IMG/VR virus record: IMGVR_UViG_3300048929_000390
Span: 1-37,001 of that record
Reading direction: 5' to 3' (one strand)
From: a virus
DNA: 37,001 bases
Below are positions 23,951-31,762 of the stretch, piece after piece. The position numbers and the translations under genes were made by a program. The first letter of the stretch is position 1. The number at the start of each line of letters is the position of its first letter. A model generated the notes under the pieces. The model was not told the DNA's origin and did no database searches. It saw only the letters and a list, made by a program, of their open reading frames with translations.

Positions 23951-23991
23951 GCGGCCCCCCACCTCGCGCCAGCCGGGCCGGAGGGGGCCGC
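23951..23991 (+). terminator. Possible stem-loop before the membrane-protein genes
   Basis: GCGGCCCCC (23951-23959) is complementary to GGGGGCCGC (23983-23991), with a 23-base loop that can pair further (CCAGCCGGGCCGG). No T tract follows. It may end the preceding transcript in part. Confidence 0.35.
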
Positions 23992-24015
23992 GCAGCACTG
24001 CAGGGAAGGTGACCG

Positions 24016-24315
24016 GTGGACGGAGCAGCCGCGCTCGTCACGGCTATCGCCAGCCTCGTCACGGCGCTCGGCTCCGCCACGGCAGCGATCATCATCGCGG
24101 TGCGCTCCTCGGGACGACAGCGCGAGCAGGCAGCCGGGAAGGCCGCCGAGCTCGCGACCGCCAGTCGGCCGCCATCGCACAAGAGACACAAGCACGCCAA
24201 GCGCGGCGACCCTGACGACGTCCTCACAGCCCGCCTCAAGGCGCTGGTGGAGCTGGGCGAGCTGGCAGAGAAGGTCGCCGACGACCTCACCGACGACGGA
24301 GGCGACGGTGACTGA
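24016..24315 (+). CDS. Small membrane protein of the lysis region
   Basis: The product has 99 residues from GTG 24016. A single N-terminal membrane helix (residues 4-29, AALVTAIASLVTALGSATAAIIIAV) is followed by a very basic stretch (SHKRHKHAKRG) and an amphipathic acidic helix (ARLKALVELGELAEKVADDL). It lies in a run of four membrane-protein genes with the holin and overlaps the next gene by 8 bases. It could be a second holin, an antiholin or a pinholin-type regulator; this is context-based. Confidence 0.5.
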   Translation: MDGAAALVTAIASLVTALGSATAAIIIAVRSSGRQREQAAGKAAELATASRPPSHKRHKHAKRGDPDDVLTARLKALVELGELAEKVADDLTDDGGDGD

Positions 24316-24937
24316 TGATCTACGGGCGGCGATCACCGCGACGGCCGCCGACCAGGCGCGCGAACCCCGCACGATCCGACTACTGCTGATCCTGTTCGGG
24401 CTGATAGTGACGGCCGCGATCGCCCTGTTCACGCTCTGGCTCGGCTCGCACCGCCAGATCGACACGCTGCAGGGCGAGGTCGTGTCCCTCGGCGACTCCG
24501 CATCGCAGCTCGCAGATCAGGTGCGCTCGCTCGGACACACCCCCGTAGTCACCCCCGCCCCGGTCAACGGAAGGGACGGGACCCAAGGCCCGCCGGGGCA
24601 GAACGGCCACGACGGTCAGTCCCCGCCGTGCCTGTCCACGCCGAGCCAGTGCGTCGGTCGCGACGGCACCAACGGGGCCGACGGGAAACCCGGGGCTGAC
24701 GGGAAACCCGGGGTGGACGGGAAACCCGGGGTGGACGGCGCCAACGGAACGAACGGCACCAACGGTGTCGACGGGAAACCCGGGGCTGACGGCGCCCCGC
24801 CTGCCCGGATCACCGAGCGCTACGCGGACGGCACCAGTTCGGTCTGTACCCGCGACCCCAACGACCCCGGCACCGACCAGGCACCCAACTACGCATGCCC
24901 GACCCCGACGGCGGGCACGAACGGAGCAGCCCCGTGA
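24308..24937 (+). CDS. Membrane-anchored collagen-like protein
   Basis: The product has 209 residues from GTG 24308. A membrane helix lies at residues about 23-46 (IRLLLILFGLIVTAAIALF), followed by a short coiled segment (IDTLQGEVVSLGDSASQLA) and collagen-like Gly-X-Y triplets. The triplets occur in two blocks (GRDGTQGPPGQNGHDGQ and, after a CLSTPSQC stretch, a longer run with repeats of GADGKPGVDGKPG). The end contains two cysteines. Collagen triplets trimerise. Both a tail-fibre part and a lysis-region membrane protein are possible, but the membrane helix and its coupling to the holin (GTGA overlap at 24934) argue for a spanin- or envelope-type role. Confidence 0.6.
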   Translation: MTDDLRAAITATAADQAREPRTIRLLLILFGLIVTAAIALFTLWLGSHRQIDTLQGEVVSLGDSASQLADQVRSLGHTPVVTPAPVNGRDGTQGPPGQNGHDGQSPPCLSTPSQCVGRDGTNGADGKPGADGKPGVDGKPGVDGANGTNGTNGVDGKPGADGAPPARITERYADGTSSVCTRDPNDPGTDQAPNYACPTPTAGTNGAAP

Positions 24938-25323
24938 ACGCCACCCTCTTCGATCTCGCCGAGCGCGTCGGCTGGACCTTCGTCCAGGCCTTCGCCGGAT
25001 CCATCGCCGCGGGCGGAACCGCCGTCACGCTGCAGACCTTCGACTGGCGGGCCGCGCTCGCCGGGGGCGGGGTTGCCGCGCTCCTGGCGCTGCTCAAGGT
25101 CGTCGGGGTGAACGCCGCGTCGTCGAACCGCACGAAGCTGATCGCCGATGTCGAGGCCGACGCCCGGGCCGCCGTGCCGGGGCTGATCGACGATCTCGAG
25201 GACCTGCTGCGCGGTCACATCTCGGCGGTGCAGGCCGCCACCGCCCCGGCTGTGTCGTCGGTGACGTCCCCGGCGGACGCCGAGTCGACCGCCGAGATCC
25301 CGGCCGTCCCGACCGGGTCCTGA
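24934..25323 (+). CDS. Holin, r1t-like
   Basis: The product has 129 residues from GTG 24934, overlapping the upstream stop. The start NATLFDLAERVGWTFVQAFA matches the 'F..dlaeR...TFvQ' signature of r1t/Dp-1-type holins. It has two membrane segments (VQAFAGSIAAGGTAVT and AALAGGGVAALLALLKVVGV), then a polar helix (DLEDLLRGHISAVQAA) and a Thr/Ser/Pro-rich tail. It should form the membrane lesion that lets the endolysin reach the wall. The endolysin gene is not adjacent but 5.4 kb downstream. Confidence 0.75.
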   Translation: MNATLFDLAERVGWTFVQAFAGSIAAGGTAVTLQTFDWRAALAGGGVAALLALLKVVGVNAASSNRTKLIADVEADARAAVPGLIDDLEDLLRGHISAVQAATAPAVSSVTSPADAESTAEIPAVPTGS

Positions 25324-25326
25324 TCT

Positions 25327-25364
25327 GTCGCCGGGCCCGGAGGGAGAGGGCCGGGTCCGGCGAC
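25327..25364 (+). terminator. Stem-loop after the holin gene
   Basis: GTCGCCGGGCCCGG (25327-25340) pairs with CCGGGTCCGGCGAC (25351-25364), 14 positions with one G-T, around a 10-base loop, four bases after the holin stop. No T tract. Probable terminator or processing site. Confidence 0.5.
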
Positions 25365-25390
25365 ACCCATCGTCGGAAAGGAGGGGCCTC

Positions 25391-25732
25391 GTGGCCCATC
25401 AGGTGGGCGCCCACCGGCGCCCCAGCTCGCCCAGCCGCGTGTTCCCTGTCGAGGCTCTGGCCGCGACGGCGGGTGTGGTCGTGGCGGTGGTCGTGTTCGT
25501 GCTCGGCGCTCCTGCCCTGCAGGGGACGGCGGTGTCGGATGGGGTGCACCTGTTCGGCCGGATCACCCCGTCCGCGGCCCCCACGGCGCCGGTGACGGCC
25601 GATCCGCCCCCGCCGGTCGTCCAGACCGTGACCGTCCCCCCAGTGTCGGTGCGGGTGCACGTCGGCGGTCGGGTGGAGGACTGTCCGCTGACCTACCGGT
25701 CGGCGGGCGTCTACAGCTGCGAGACGGGGTGA
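25391..25732 (+). CDS. Single-span membrane protein
   Basis: The product has 113 residues from GTG 25391, after AAAGGAGG. A basic N-terminus (HQVGAHRRPSSPSR) precedes a membrane helix (ALAATAGVVVAVVVFVLGA, about residues 23-42). Then come a Pro/Ala/Thr/Val linker and a small exported end with two cysteines (VEDCPLTYRSAGVYSCETG) that could form a disulfide. The topology is N-in, C-out. It may be an accessory lysis or envelope protein. The next gene starts inside its stop region (4-base overlap). Confidence 0.55.
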   Translation: MAHQVGAHRRPSSPSRVFPVEALAATAGVVVAVVVFVLGAPALQGTAVSDGVHLFGRITPSAAPTAPVTADPPPPVVQTVTVPPVSVRVHVGGRVEDCPLTYRSAGVYSCETG

Positions 25733-26097
25733 CGGCCGCGCTCGGGTTGGACGTTCGGACGACCCCACTCAACTTCAAGGTCAACAAGGGTGAGACGTTC
25801 ACGATCACCATCCCGATCCTCGACGACTCCGCCGCCGTGATCTCCATGGCCGGATGGTCCGCCATCGCCCAGGTCTGCCAGGAAGGCGGCGACCAGACCC
25901 TCTACTACGAGTGGTCGGCCGCCAACAACAACCTGACCTGCACAGACGACGGCGTCGTCCTCCAGCTCCTCGGCGAGATCACCGCCGCGTGGACGTGGAC
26001 CTCGGCGATGTTCGAGCTGCAGATCACCAACCCCCTCGGTCAGCCCGGCATCCCCGGACGGGGCCCCTTCCTCGCGGTCGACCGCCTGATCCAGTAG
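25729..26097 (+). CDS. Small tail/baseplate-type protein
   Basis: The product has 122 residues from GTG 25729. The strand pattern (TPLNFKVNKGETFTITIPIL, then AGWSAIAQVCQEG, then VLQLLGEITAAWTWTSAMFE, then LAVDRLIQ) resembles the N-terminal domain of BppU-like baseplate proteins, which begin with 'kGdtftv.i.i.D..G'. It precedes two lectin-like genes and so may link them to the tail. The assignment is tentative. Confidence 0.5.
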   Translation: MTAALGLDVRTTPLNFKVNKGETFTITIPILDDSAAVISMAGWSAIAQVCQEGGDQTLYYEWSAANNNLTCTDDGVVLQLLGEITAAWTWTSAMFELQITNPLGQPGIPGRGPFLAVDRLIQ

Positions 26098-26109
26098 AGG
26101 GGGCCGCCG

Positions 26110-26787
26110 GTGTCCGTCCGCTTCGCCGCCGCCACGGACGCCTACACGGCCGGCAACGGCGCCCCCGGCGGGTCCACCTACTCGGGGGTGTGCTGGGCCT
26201 ACGCCACCGCGAACCCGGCCGGCGGCTCCGTCCTGTACCTCGCGCCGACCGCGACCGGGCAGAACGCCTGGTATCTGTGCACGAACTCGGGATCCACTCA
26301 GCTGTTCTTCTCGGACAACAACGTCGCCCCAGGCGGGTACGCGTTCGCGCTGAACACCTGGTATCAGCTCGGCTTCGTCGTGTCCGGGACGTCAGTGGCG
26401 TTCTTCGCGGCAAGCCTCGGTAGCGCGCTCACCAAGTACACCGCCACGTCGGTATCCGCGATCACCCCGACCCGACTGTTTCTCGGCTCGGACGAATACT
26501 CGGGATGGTGGCCCGGTCGCCTCGCCGGGGTGAAGCTCTGGAACGTCGCGCTCACCGACGACCAGATGACAGCCGAGTTCACACAGTTCAGGCCCGTGTC
26601 ACCCACCGGGCTGCTGCGCTACCACCGGTTCGTCTCGGCGTCGACAGCCGACGATTCGGGGCTCGGGAACACGCTCACTGCCGGGTCGACCGCCACCACC
26701 ACCGACGCCGATCCGCCCGGCGTCCCGGAGCTGGTCATCCCCGCCCGGCAGCTCTACACGCCTCGCCGCCGCGCGGCCAACTGGTAG
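26110..26787 (+). CDS. LamG/concanavalin-like lectin domain protein
   Basis: The product has 225 residues from GTG 26110. Features of a LamG-type beta sandwich are visible: 'VCWAYATANPAGG', 'LNTWYQLGFVVSGTSVAFFA', 'PTRLFLGSDEYSGWWPGRLA' and the classic closing segment 'GVKLWNVALTDDQMTAEF'. A short domain and a basic end (QLYTPRRRAANW) follow. It is probably a carbohydrate-binding virion protein, related in fold to the lectin domain of the protein at 17312. Confidence 0.7.
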   Translation: MSVRFAAATDAYTAGNGAPGGSTYSGVCWAYATANPAGGSVLYLAPTATGQNAWYLCTNSGSTQLFFSDNNVAPGGYAFALNTWYQLGFVVSGTSVAFFAASLGSALTKYTATSVSAITPTRLFLGSDEYSGWWPGRLAGVKLWNVALTDDQMTAEFTQFRPVSPTGLLRYHRFVSASTADDSGLGNTLTAGSTATTTDADPPGVPELVIPARQLYTPRRRAANW

Positions 26788-26804
26788 CAGGAGAGACAGA
26801 CACC

Positions 26805-27302
26805 ATGACTCAGTTCGTCGTGTGGAACAGCGCGATGCCGACGACGGCGGCCCGCACACCGGTCACGACCGGCACCTCGATCAAGACGATGCTGCAGGTC
26901 CTCCACTCGACCCGCGCGATGCGGGTCGTGCGGTGGGGCGTGCGGTTCTCGTCCGCCCCGACCGCCGTCGTCTCGTGCGAGCTGCTCGAGACCGGCACCG
27001 TCGCGGCGACCGTGACCGCGCACGTCGCCGCCGGTGTGCAGCCCTACAGCGCCGGTGAGACCACCCCGGCCTCCGGGGTGACCCTGTCGACGTCCGGGAC
27101 CGGCTACACCTCGACCGCGGAGGGCTCGATCACCGCGACCCGCACCGGCGACGAGTGGATCGCCCCGATCGGGGTGTCGCAGTACGACTACGAGTGGTCC
27201 CTCGGACGCGAGTTCGTGGTCCCGCCCACGCGGGTGCTGCGCATCCGGATGACGACCGCCACCGCGGTATCCGCGAACTGCTACATCGTCTACGACGAAT
27301 GA
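26805..27302 (+). CDS. Small virion beta protein (paralogue of 15767)
   Basis: The product has 165 residues from ATG 26805, with CAGGAGAG upstream. Strand-rich: 'MRVVRWGVRFSSAPTAVVSC', 'VAATVTAHVAAGVQPYS', 'REFVVPPTRVLRIRMTTATA'. It shares layout and its final strands with the protein at 15767. It lies between the LamG protein and the SGNH esterase fibre, so a tail-fibre accessory role is likely. No catalytic motif. Confidence 0.55.
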   Translation: MTQFVVWNSAMPTTAARTPVTTGTSIKTMLQVLHSTRAMRVVRWGVRFSSAPTAVVSCELLETGTVAATVTAHVAAGVQPYSAGETTPASGVTLSTSGTGYTSTAEGSITATRTGDEWIAPIGVSQYDYEWSLGREFVVPPTRVLRIRMTTATAVSANCYIVYDE

Positions 27303-27331
27303 CCCGCCGACAGTAGGAGGGGGGTCATTCG

Positions 27332-30300
27332 GTGGCGATCCTCGGCCGCAGCATCCCCCGCCGCCTGCGGGCCGCGCCCGTGGTGGCCTCGCAGGTCCAG
27401 GCGAATCTGTCCGCCTCGGATTCGGCCCCGGCCACCGACACCGCGACCCGCAGTGTGGCGACCCGTGCCCGGTCGGCCGCGGACACGGCCGGGGCGACGG
27501 ACACAGCGGGCGACCGGGCTGTGCCCGCCAGTGGACCGCTGACCGCATGGAACACGGCGCTCTCGGCGGCCCAGGTAGGGACGGGTCGGGCCCGGCTGCT
27601 TGTCATCGGCGACTCCGTCGGGGAAGGGCAGGGGGCGTCCGTCCGGGCCAACCGGTGGGCGAGCCTCACGGTCGCGGCGATCCGGGCACGGCTGGGCCTG
27701 GCCGCGGGCGGCGTCGGCGCCATCCCGGCGAAGTACCAGGTGTATGGCCCCGATTCCCCTTGGGGCACAACCGGGATCGCCGAAACTGGCAGCAGCAATA
27801 CGGACTTCTGGTCCGGACCGTTCGGCTTCAACACTCGACTACTGGGCACCACCGCCACCCTCACGTGGACGGTCACCGGCACCTCGGCGCAGCTCTGGTA
27901 CGGCGCCTACAGCGGCGCCTCCCAGTTCACCTACTCCGTCGACGGCGGCTCCCCGGTCACCGTGACCGCCGACAACGGCGGTGCGCCCACCTGGACGCCG
28001 ACGACCATCACCCTCGGCGCCTCCGGGTCCCACACCGTGCAGGTCGCCACGAACGCAGCGCAGAACGCGTACGTCGGCGGCCTCGTCGTCTTCGACGGCG
28101 ACGCCACCAGCGGGATCACGCTCTACGACGGGGCCCGCGTCGGCATCACCGCCCAGCAGTATGCGAGCGGCTTCGACGCGGTCGGGTCGAACACGCTCCC
28201 GGCCACGTGGGATGCCCTCAGCCCCGACCTCGTGCTCATCGAGCTGGGGCTCAACGACTGGTCGGCGAACACCACGACGGCCGCGTACATCGGCTACCTG
28301 ACCACCCTGGTCGGATGGGCGCGCGCCCTCACGAAGGTGCCGTCGATCGCCCTGTTCATCGCGCACAACGTGTCCCCGACCGCCGCGACGGCCAGCCCGA
28401 CGTGGGCGGCGTACGCCGCCGCCATCAGGAGCTACGCGGCAACCGACGGAAACCTGCTGGTCATCGACGCCGAGACGTGGATGTCCGGCACCGGCGGCCC
28501 CGGAACCACCGACTGGACGTCGGACTATCACCCGACCGACGCCGGACACGCCATCATCGGCGGCCTCGTCACGAACGCGCTGCTCGGCACGTCGGGGTCG
28601 CATTTGGCGACCGCGTCGGACTCGGCCCCGGCCAGCGACTCCGCTACCCACGGAGCGGTACTCAAGTCCCGGTCGGGCGCCGACACGGCGGCCGCGACGG
28701 ACTCCGTAGCCCGCACGACCACGGCGGGCCGCTCCCCCGTCGACTCGGCGGCCGCCACCGATGCGGCCTCACGGGCGGCCACCTCGTCCATCCGCACCGC
28801 ATCGGACTCGGCCCCGGCCGGCGACGCGGTGGTGCGGGGCGCCCAGGCCAGCACGATCGGCGCGACCGACTCGGCCCCGGCGGCGGACACCGCGACCCGC
28901 TCGACGATCACCCGGGCCCGGACCGCGACCGACACGGCCCCAGCCGCCGACACGGCCACCCGGGCGGCCCTGCTCGTCACCCGGACCGGGGCCGACACCG
29001 CTGCGGCGACCGACAGCGCCACACGCTCGGCGGACACGTGGTCTAGGACGGCCGCCGACACCGCCGCGGCTACCGACACAGCCAGCCGGACGGCACTGGC
29101 GGTCAGCCGCACCGGTGGTGACCTCGCGCCGGCGACGGATACCGCCGCCCGTGCAGGCTCGATCTTCTCCCGAACCGGCGGGGACACCGCGGCCGCGACC
29201 GACTCGGCCACCCGGTCTGCTCTGACCCCCGCCCGGGTCGCAACGGACACCGCCGCCGCGACCGACTCGGCGGGCCGGGCCCCGTTCTCGGCCGCCCGCA
29301 CGGCCGGTGACACCGCGGCTGCGACCGATGTCGCAAACCGGGGTGGCGCGACATGGTCCCGCACTGCGACAGACTCCGCCCCGGCCGTGGACTCGGCGGC
29401 CGACCAGCTCGGCGGCGCTACGACAGCATCCGATGTCGCGGCGGCCGTCGACGTCGCGGCACGGGCCACGATGTCGCCGCTACGGAGCACCACGGACACC
29501 GCCCCTGCGGTCGACGGTGCTACACCGGCTGTCCGGCTGTCCCGCACCGTCACCGACACCGCGCCAGCGACAGACAGCGCGGCCCGGAGCACGGTGGCAT
29601 CCCGCCAGGCAGGCGACTCCGCCCCGGCCGTGGACTCGGCGGGACGAGCAGCAACGACGAGATCCCGGTCGGCCGCCGACTCGGCGCCCGCCGTGGACAC
29701 GGCGGGGACGTCAGCGGCGGGCGGCCAGTTCGTCGTCGACCACGCCCCGGCCGTCGACACCGCGGCCGGGCAGGTCACCGTCGACCGGCAGGCCGCCGAC
29801 ACCGCGGCGGCAACGGATCAGGCCGGGCGCCCCCCCGAGCTCGGGGCCCGGACCGCCGACGACCAGGCCGCCGCGGTCGATGCGGCGACGGCGGCCGCCT
29901 CGATCGGGCGGACCGTCGCCGACACCGCGGCGGCGCTCGACGGGGCGACCCGAGCCCCGGACGGTGTCGGCCGCACCGCCGTGGATGTCGCAGCTGCAGT
30001 CGACGTGGCGTCCCGGGCTGCGCTGTCCCCCACCCGGGGCAGCGCCGATTCGGCCCCGGCGCTCGACGTCGCGGGCCGGGCCGTGCAGCTCCAACACACG
30101 GCGCAGGACGTCGCCGTAGCGGTCGACGTCGCCACCCGGGCGAACCTCTCGACCAGCCGCGACGTCACCGACTCGGCCTCGGCGACACCGGCCGCCACCC
30201 GCAGCCCGCTGTCACGGTCGCGGACCGCCCAGGATTCGGCCCCGGCATTCGACAGCGTGTTCGTACCGGCGGGGCTCCCCCGGTTTGCATCGGATGTCGC

Positions 30301-30757
30301 ACCGGCCTCCGATGTCACCACGGCCGCGGTGTCGCTGTCGCGGCTGATCGCCGATGCCGCGACGGCAGCGGACACGGTGCTCCGTCACCTGGTGGTGTCC
30401 CGCACCGCCTCCGATGCGGCCCCCGCAGCCGACCAGGCGGGGCCCACCTCGACGAGGGCCTTTACCGCCGCGGATGTCGCGGCCGCAACCGATGTCGCGG
30501 TGAGGGCCCCGTCGCAGCGGGGTCGGGCGGTCGTCGACCAGGCCGCAGCCCTCGACACGGCCACCCGGATCCACGCGGTCACACGGACCGCTACCGATGT
30601 GGCGGCCGCGCGGGATTCGGCGGCCCCGTTCGGGGTCGGCCCGGGCCCGGTCGGTGCTCTGCGCGCAGGCCAGCCCTACGCGACCGGTCTCCCCCGGGCC
30701 GGACGCCCGTACGCCCGCGGCCTCTACCGGGCCGCGACACCGATCACCACCATCTGA
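27332..30757 (+). CDS. Tail-fibre protein: SGNH esterase with long 19-21-residue repeat region
   Basis: The product has 1141 residues from GTG 27332, with AGGAGG at 27316-27321. Residues 27-66 hold two copies of the repeat. Residues about 85-420 form an SGNH/GDSL hydrolase with block I VIGDS (S95), block III GLND (G306-N308-D309) and block V DYHP (D398, H400). This is an esterase fold that removes acyl groups from polysaccharides or lipids. A carbohydrate-binding-like beta insert (TLTWTVTGTSAQLWYGAYSG) lies inside it. Residues about 427-1098 contain 33 further repeats of consensus RTxxDTAAATDxAxR plus 4-6 residues. The final 40 residues are Gly/Pro/Arg-rich (LRAGQPYATGLPRAGRPYA). The repeats probably form an extended fibre that holds the esterase away from the tail. 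Spontaneous repeat loss is plausible. Confidence 0.75.
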   Translation: MAILGRSIPRRLRAAPVVASQVQANLSASDSAPATDTATRSVATRARSAADTAGATDTAGDRAVPASGPLTAWNTALSAAQVGTGRARLLVIGDSVGEGQGASVRANRWASLTVAAIRARLGLAAGGVGAIPAKYQVYGPDSPWGTTGIAETGSSNTDFWSGPFGFNTRLLGTTATLTWTVTGTSAQLWYGAYSGASQFTYSVDGGSPVTVTADNGGAPTWTPTTITLGASGSHTVQVATNAAQNAYVGGLVVFDGDATSGITLYDGARVGITAQQYASGFDAVGSNTLPATWDALSPDLVLIELGLNDWSANTTTAAYIGYLTTLVGWARALTKVPSIALFIAHNVSPTAATASPTWAAYAAAIRSYAATDGNLLVIDAETWMSGTGGPGTTDWTSDYHPTDAGHAIIGGLVTNALLGTSGSHLATASDSAPASDSATHGAVLKSRSGADTAAATDSVARTTTAGRSPVDSAAATDAASRAATSSIRTASDSAPAGDAVVRGAQASTIGATDSAPAADTATRSTITRARTATDTAPAADTATRAALLVTRTGADTAAATDSATRSADTWSRTAADTAAATDTASRTALAVSRTGGDLAPATDTAARAGSIFSRTGGDTAAATDSATRSALTPARVATDTAAATDSAGRAPFSAARTAGDTAAATDVANRGGATWSRTATDSAPAVDSAADQLGGATTASDVAAAVDVAARATMSPLRSTTDTAPAVDGATPAVRLSRTVTDTAPATDSAARSTVASRQAGDSAPAVDSAGRAATTRSRSAADSAPAVDTAGTSAAGGQFVVDHAPAVDTAAGQVTVDRQAADTAAATDQAGRPPELGARTADDQAAAVDAATAAASIGRTVADTAAALDGATRAPDGVGRTAVDVAAAVDVASRAALSPTRGSADSAPALDVAGRAVQLQHTAQDVAVAVDVATRANLSTSRDVTDSASATPAATRSPLSRSRTAQDSAPAFDSVFVPAGLPRFASDVAPASDVTTAAVSLSRLIADAATAADTVLRHLVVSRTASDAAPAADQAGPTSTRAFTAADVAAATDVAVRAPSQRGRAVVDQAAALDTATRIHAVTRTATDVAAARDSAAPFGVGPGPVGALRAGQPYATGLPRAGRPYARGLYRAATPITTI
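28608..30630 (+). repeat. 33 degenerate 57-63-bp in-frame repeats
   Basis: The array encodes units such as RTGADTAAATDSATRSADTW, most 20-21 residues long. Invariant or near-invariant positions are the two aspartates six residues apart (Dx(A)x3D) and the alanines between them; 'SAPAVD' and 'TAAATD' are the main variants. Two more copies lie at 27407-27520 and two at the N-terminus of the protein at 17312. All are in frame, so they are coding repeats. Confidence 0.8.
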
Positions 30758-30770
30758 GAGAGGGGACGCC

Positions 30771-31691
30771 GTGGCGGAACCGCCGGTCACTCTGCAGGCC
30801 GTCCACGACGACGGGCCGGGCAACCTGATGCCGACCCGGGTCGTCATCCACGCGACCTGCCCGGATCTGGGCTATCCGGAGGCGTCCGCTGCAGGACAGG
30901 CCGCCTCGACGGCCCACTACTTCGACACGGCTGAGGCGCGTGGGTCCGCCCACTACGTCGTCGACGTCGCCGGGGAGCAGCACTGCGTCCCCGACGCGCA
31001 CATCGCCTGGCATGCGCCGCCCAACCAGCACAGCATCGGCATCGAGGTGTGCGGGGAGGCCACCTACACGCGGGAGCAGTGGCTCTCCCCCGCCGTGTGG
31101 CCCGCCGTCGTCCGGGCCGCCGGGCGCACTGCCGAGCTGTGTGCCCGGTTCGCGATCCCGGCCGTCCGGATCGGCGTCCCGGAGCTCCACGAGGGCGGGC
31201 ACGGGATCTGCGGGCACGTCGACGTCTCCGAGACGTGGCACCAGTCCACCCACACCGACCCCGGGCCGGGGTTCCCGTGGCCCGAGTTCATGGCCGCCGT
31301 CACCGGCTCCCCCACCAGCTCCCCGGCCGCCGCGGCGGCCCCGTCCGAGGAGGACCCCGTGTCCGACGTTTCGATCACCGTCCGCCCCGACGGCACGTTC
31401 CGGCGGCTCATCACCGCCGCCGAGGCCGGACCCCAGTCCGCGGCCCTGCGCGCCTGCTGGGTGAAGTTCGGGATGGCGTACGGCCCCGACGGCGGTACCG
31501 CCGACTTCCGGGTCTGCCAGCTCGACGAGCACGGCGTCGTACTCCCGAACGGCGAGGTGAACATCCCCGGGTCGCCGCGGAACCTGATCCACGGCGTCGT
31601 GGTGCTCGACGGCTGTGTCGCGGTCACCGTCGAGGGCCGATGCGACCCGACGGCCGAGGTGAACGCCTCGGTGATCGCGCTGTCGCGCTGA
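30771..31691 (+). CDS. Endolysin, N-acetylmuramoyl-L-alanine amidase (Amidase_2/PGRP)
   Basis: The product has 306 residues from GTG 30771, with GAGAGGGGA upstream. Residues 20-170 form a zinc amidase domain: H27 in VVIHATC, the strand HYVVDVAG, HAPPNQHSIGIEVCGEA with E92, and the C-terminal ligands in GHVDVS (H149) and HTDPG (H161, D163). The expected zinc set is H27, H149 and D163. It cleaves the bond between muramic acid and L-Ala in peptidoglycan. After an Ala/Ser/Pro linker, residues 197-306 are a separate beta-rich domain (VSDVSITVRPDGTFRRLITA, LIHGVVVLDGCVAVTVEG), presumably for wall binding. A start codon with its own ribosome binding site precedes that domain. There is no signal peptide, consistent with holin-dependent release. 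Confidence 0.85.
   Translation: MAEPPVTLQAVHDDGPGNLMPTRVVIHATCPDLGYPEASAAGQAASTAHYFDTAEARGSAHYVVDVAGEQHCVPDAHIAWHAPPNQHSIGIEVCGEATYTREQWLSPAVWPAVVRAAGRTAELCARFAIPAVRIGVPELHEGGHGICGHVDVSETWHQSTHTDPGPGFPWPEFMAAVTGSPTSSPAAAAAPSEEDPVSDVSITVRPDGTFRRLITAAEAGPQSAALRACWVKFGMAYGPDGGTADFRVCQLDEHGVVLPNGEVNIPGSPRNLIHGVVVLDGCVAVTVEGRCDPTAEVNASVIALSR
31359..31691 (+). CDS. Nested in-frame product: endolysin C-terminal domain
   Basis: An in-frame GTG at 31359 is preceded by GAGGAGGA (31347-31354) with a 4-base gap, and it coincides with the start of the C-terminal domain. It would give a 110-residue protein (MSDVSITVRPDG...). Several endolysins (for example Lys170 and CTP1L) are known to make such a short cell-wall-binding subunit that assembles with the full-length enzyme. 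Use of this start is inferred. Confidence 0.45.
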   Translation: MSDVSITVRPDGTFRRLITAAEAGPQSAALRACWVKFGMAYGPDGGTADFRVCQLDEHGVVLPNGEVNIPGSPRNLIHGVVVLDGCVAVTVEGRCDPTAEVNASVIALSR

Positions 31692-31703
31692 CCATCCGAA
31701 CAT

Positions 31704-31752
31704 GAAACGGCCCCGGCCACCTGCTTTCGCGGGTGGCCGGGGCCGTTTCGTC
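31704..31752. terminator. Bidirectional terminator between converging genes
   Basis: A perfect 18-bp stem, GAAACGGCCCCGGCCACC (31704-31721) with its complement at 31732-31749, has a 10-base loop. The TTTC at the end of the right arm and the GAAA of the left arm give short T-rich tails on both strands. It lies between the rightward endolysin and the leftward gene ending at 31763. Confidence 0.8.
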
Positions 31753-31762
31753 GTGTCCGGGG

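Noticed and set aside
24600-24800. Non-coding tandem repeat or CRISPR-like array
   Set aside because: It encodes collagen Gly-X-Y triplets in a well-supported gene.
27547-29046. 499-codon frame overlapping the SGNH protein
   Set aside because: It is read in another frame of the same bases. The SGNH frame has catalytic motifs and a good start, while this one is Arg/His/Pro noise.
28608-30630. CRISPR array
   Set aside because: The repeats are in frame, degenerate at the nucleotide level and without unique spacers. They encode a protein repeat.
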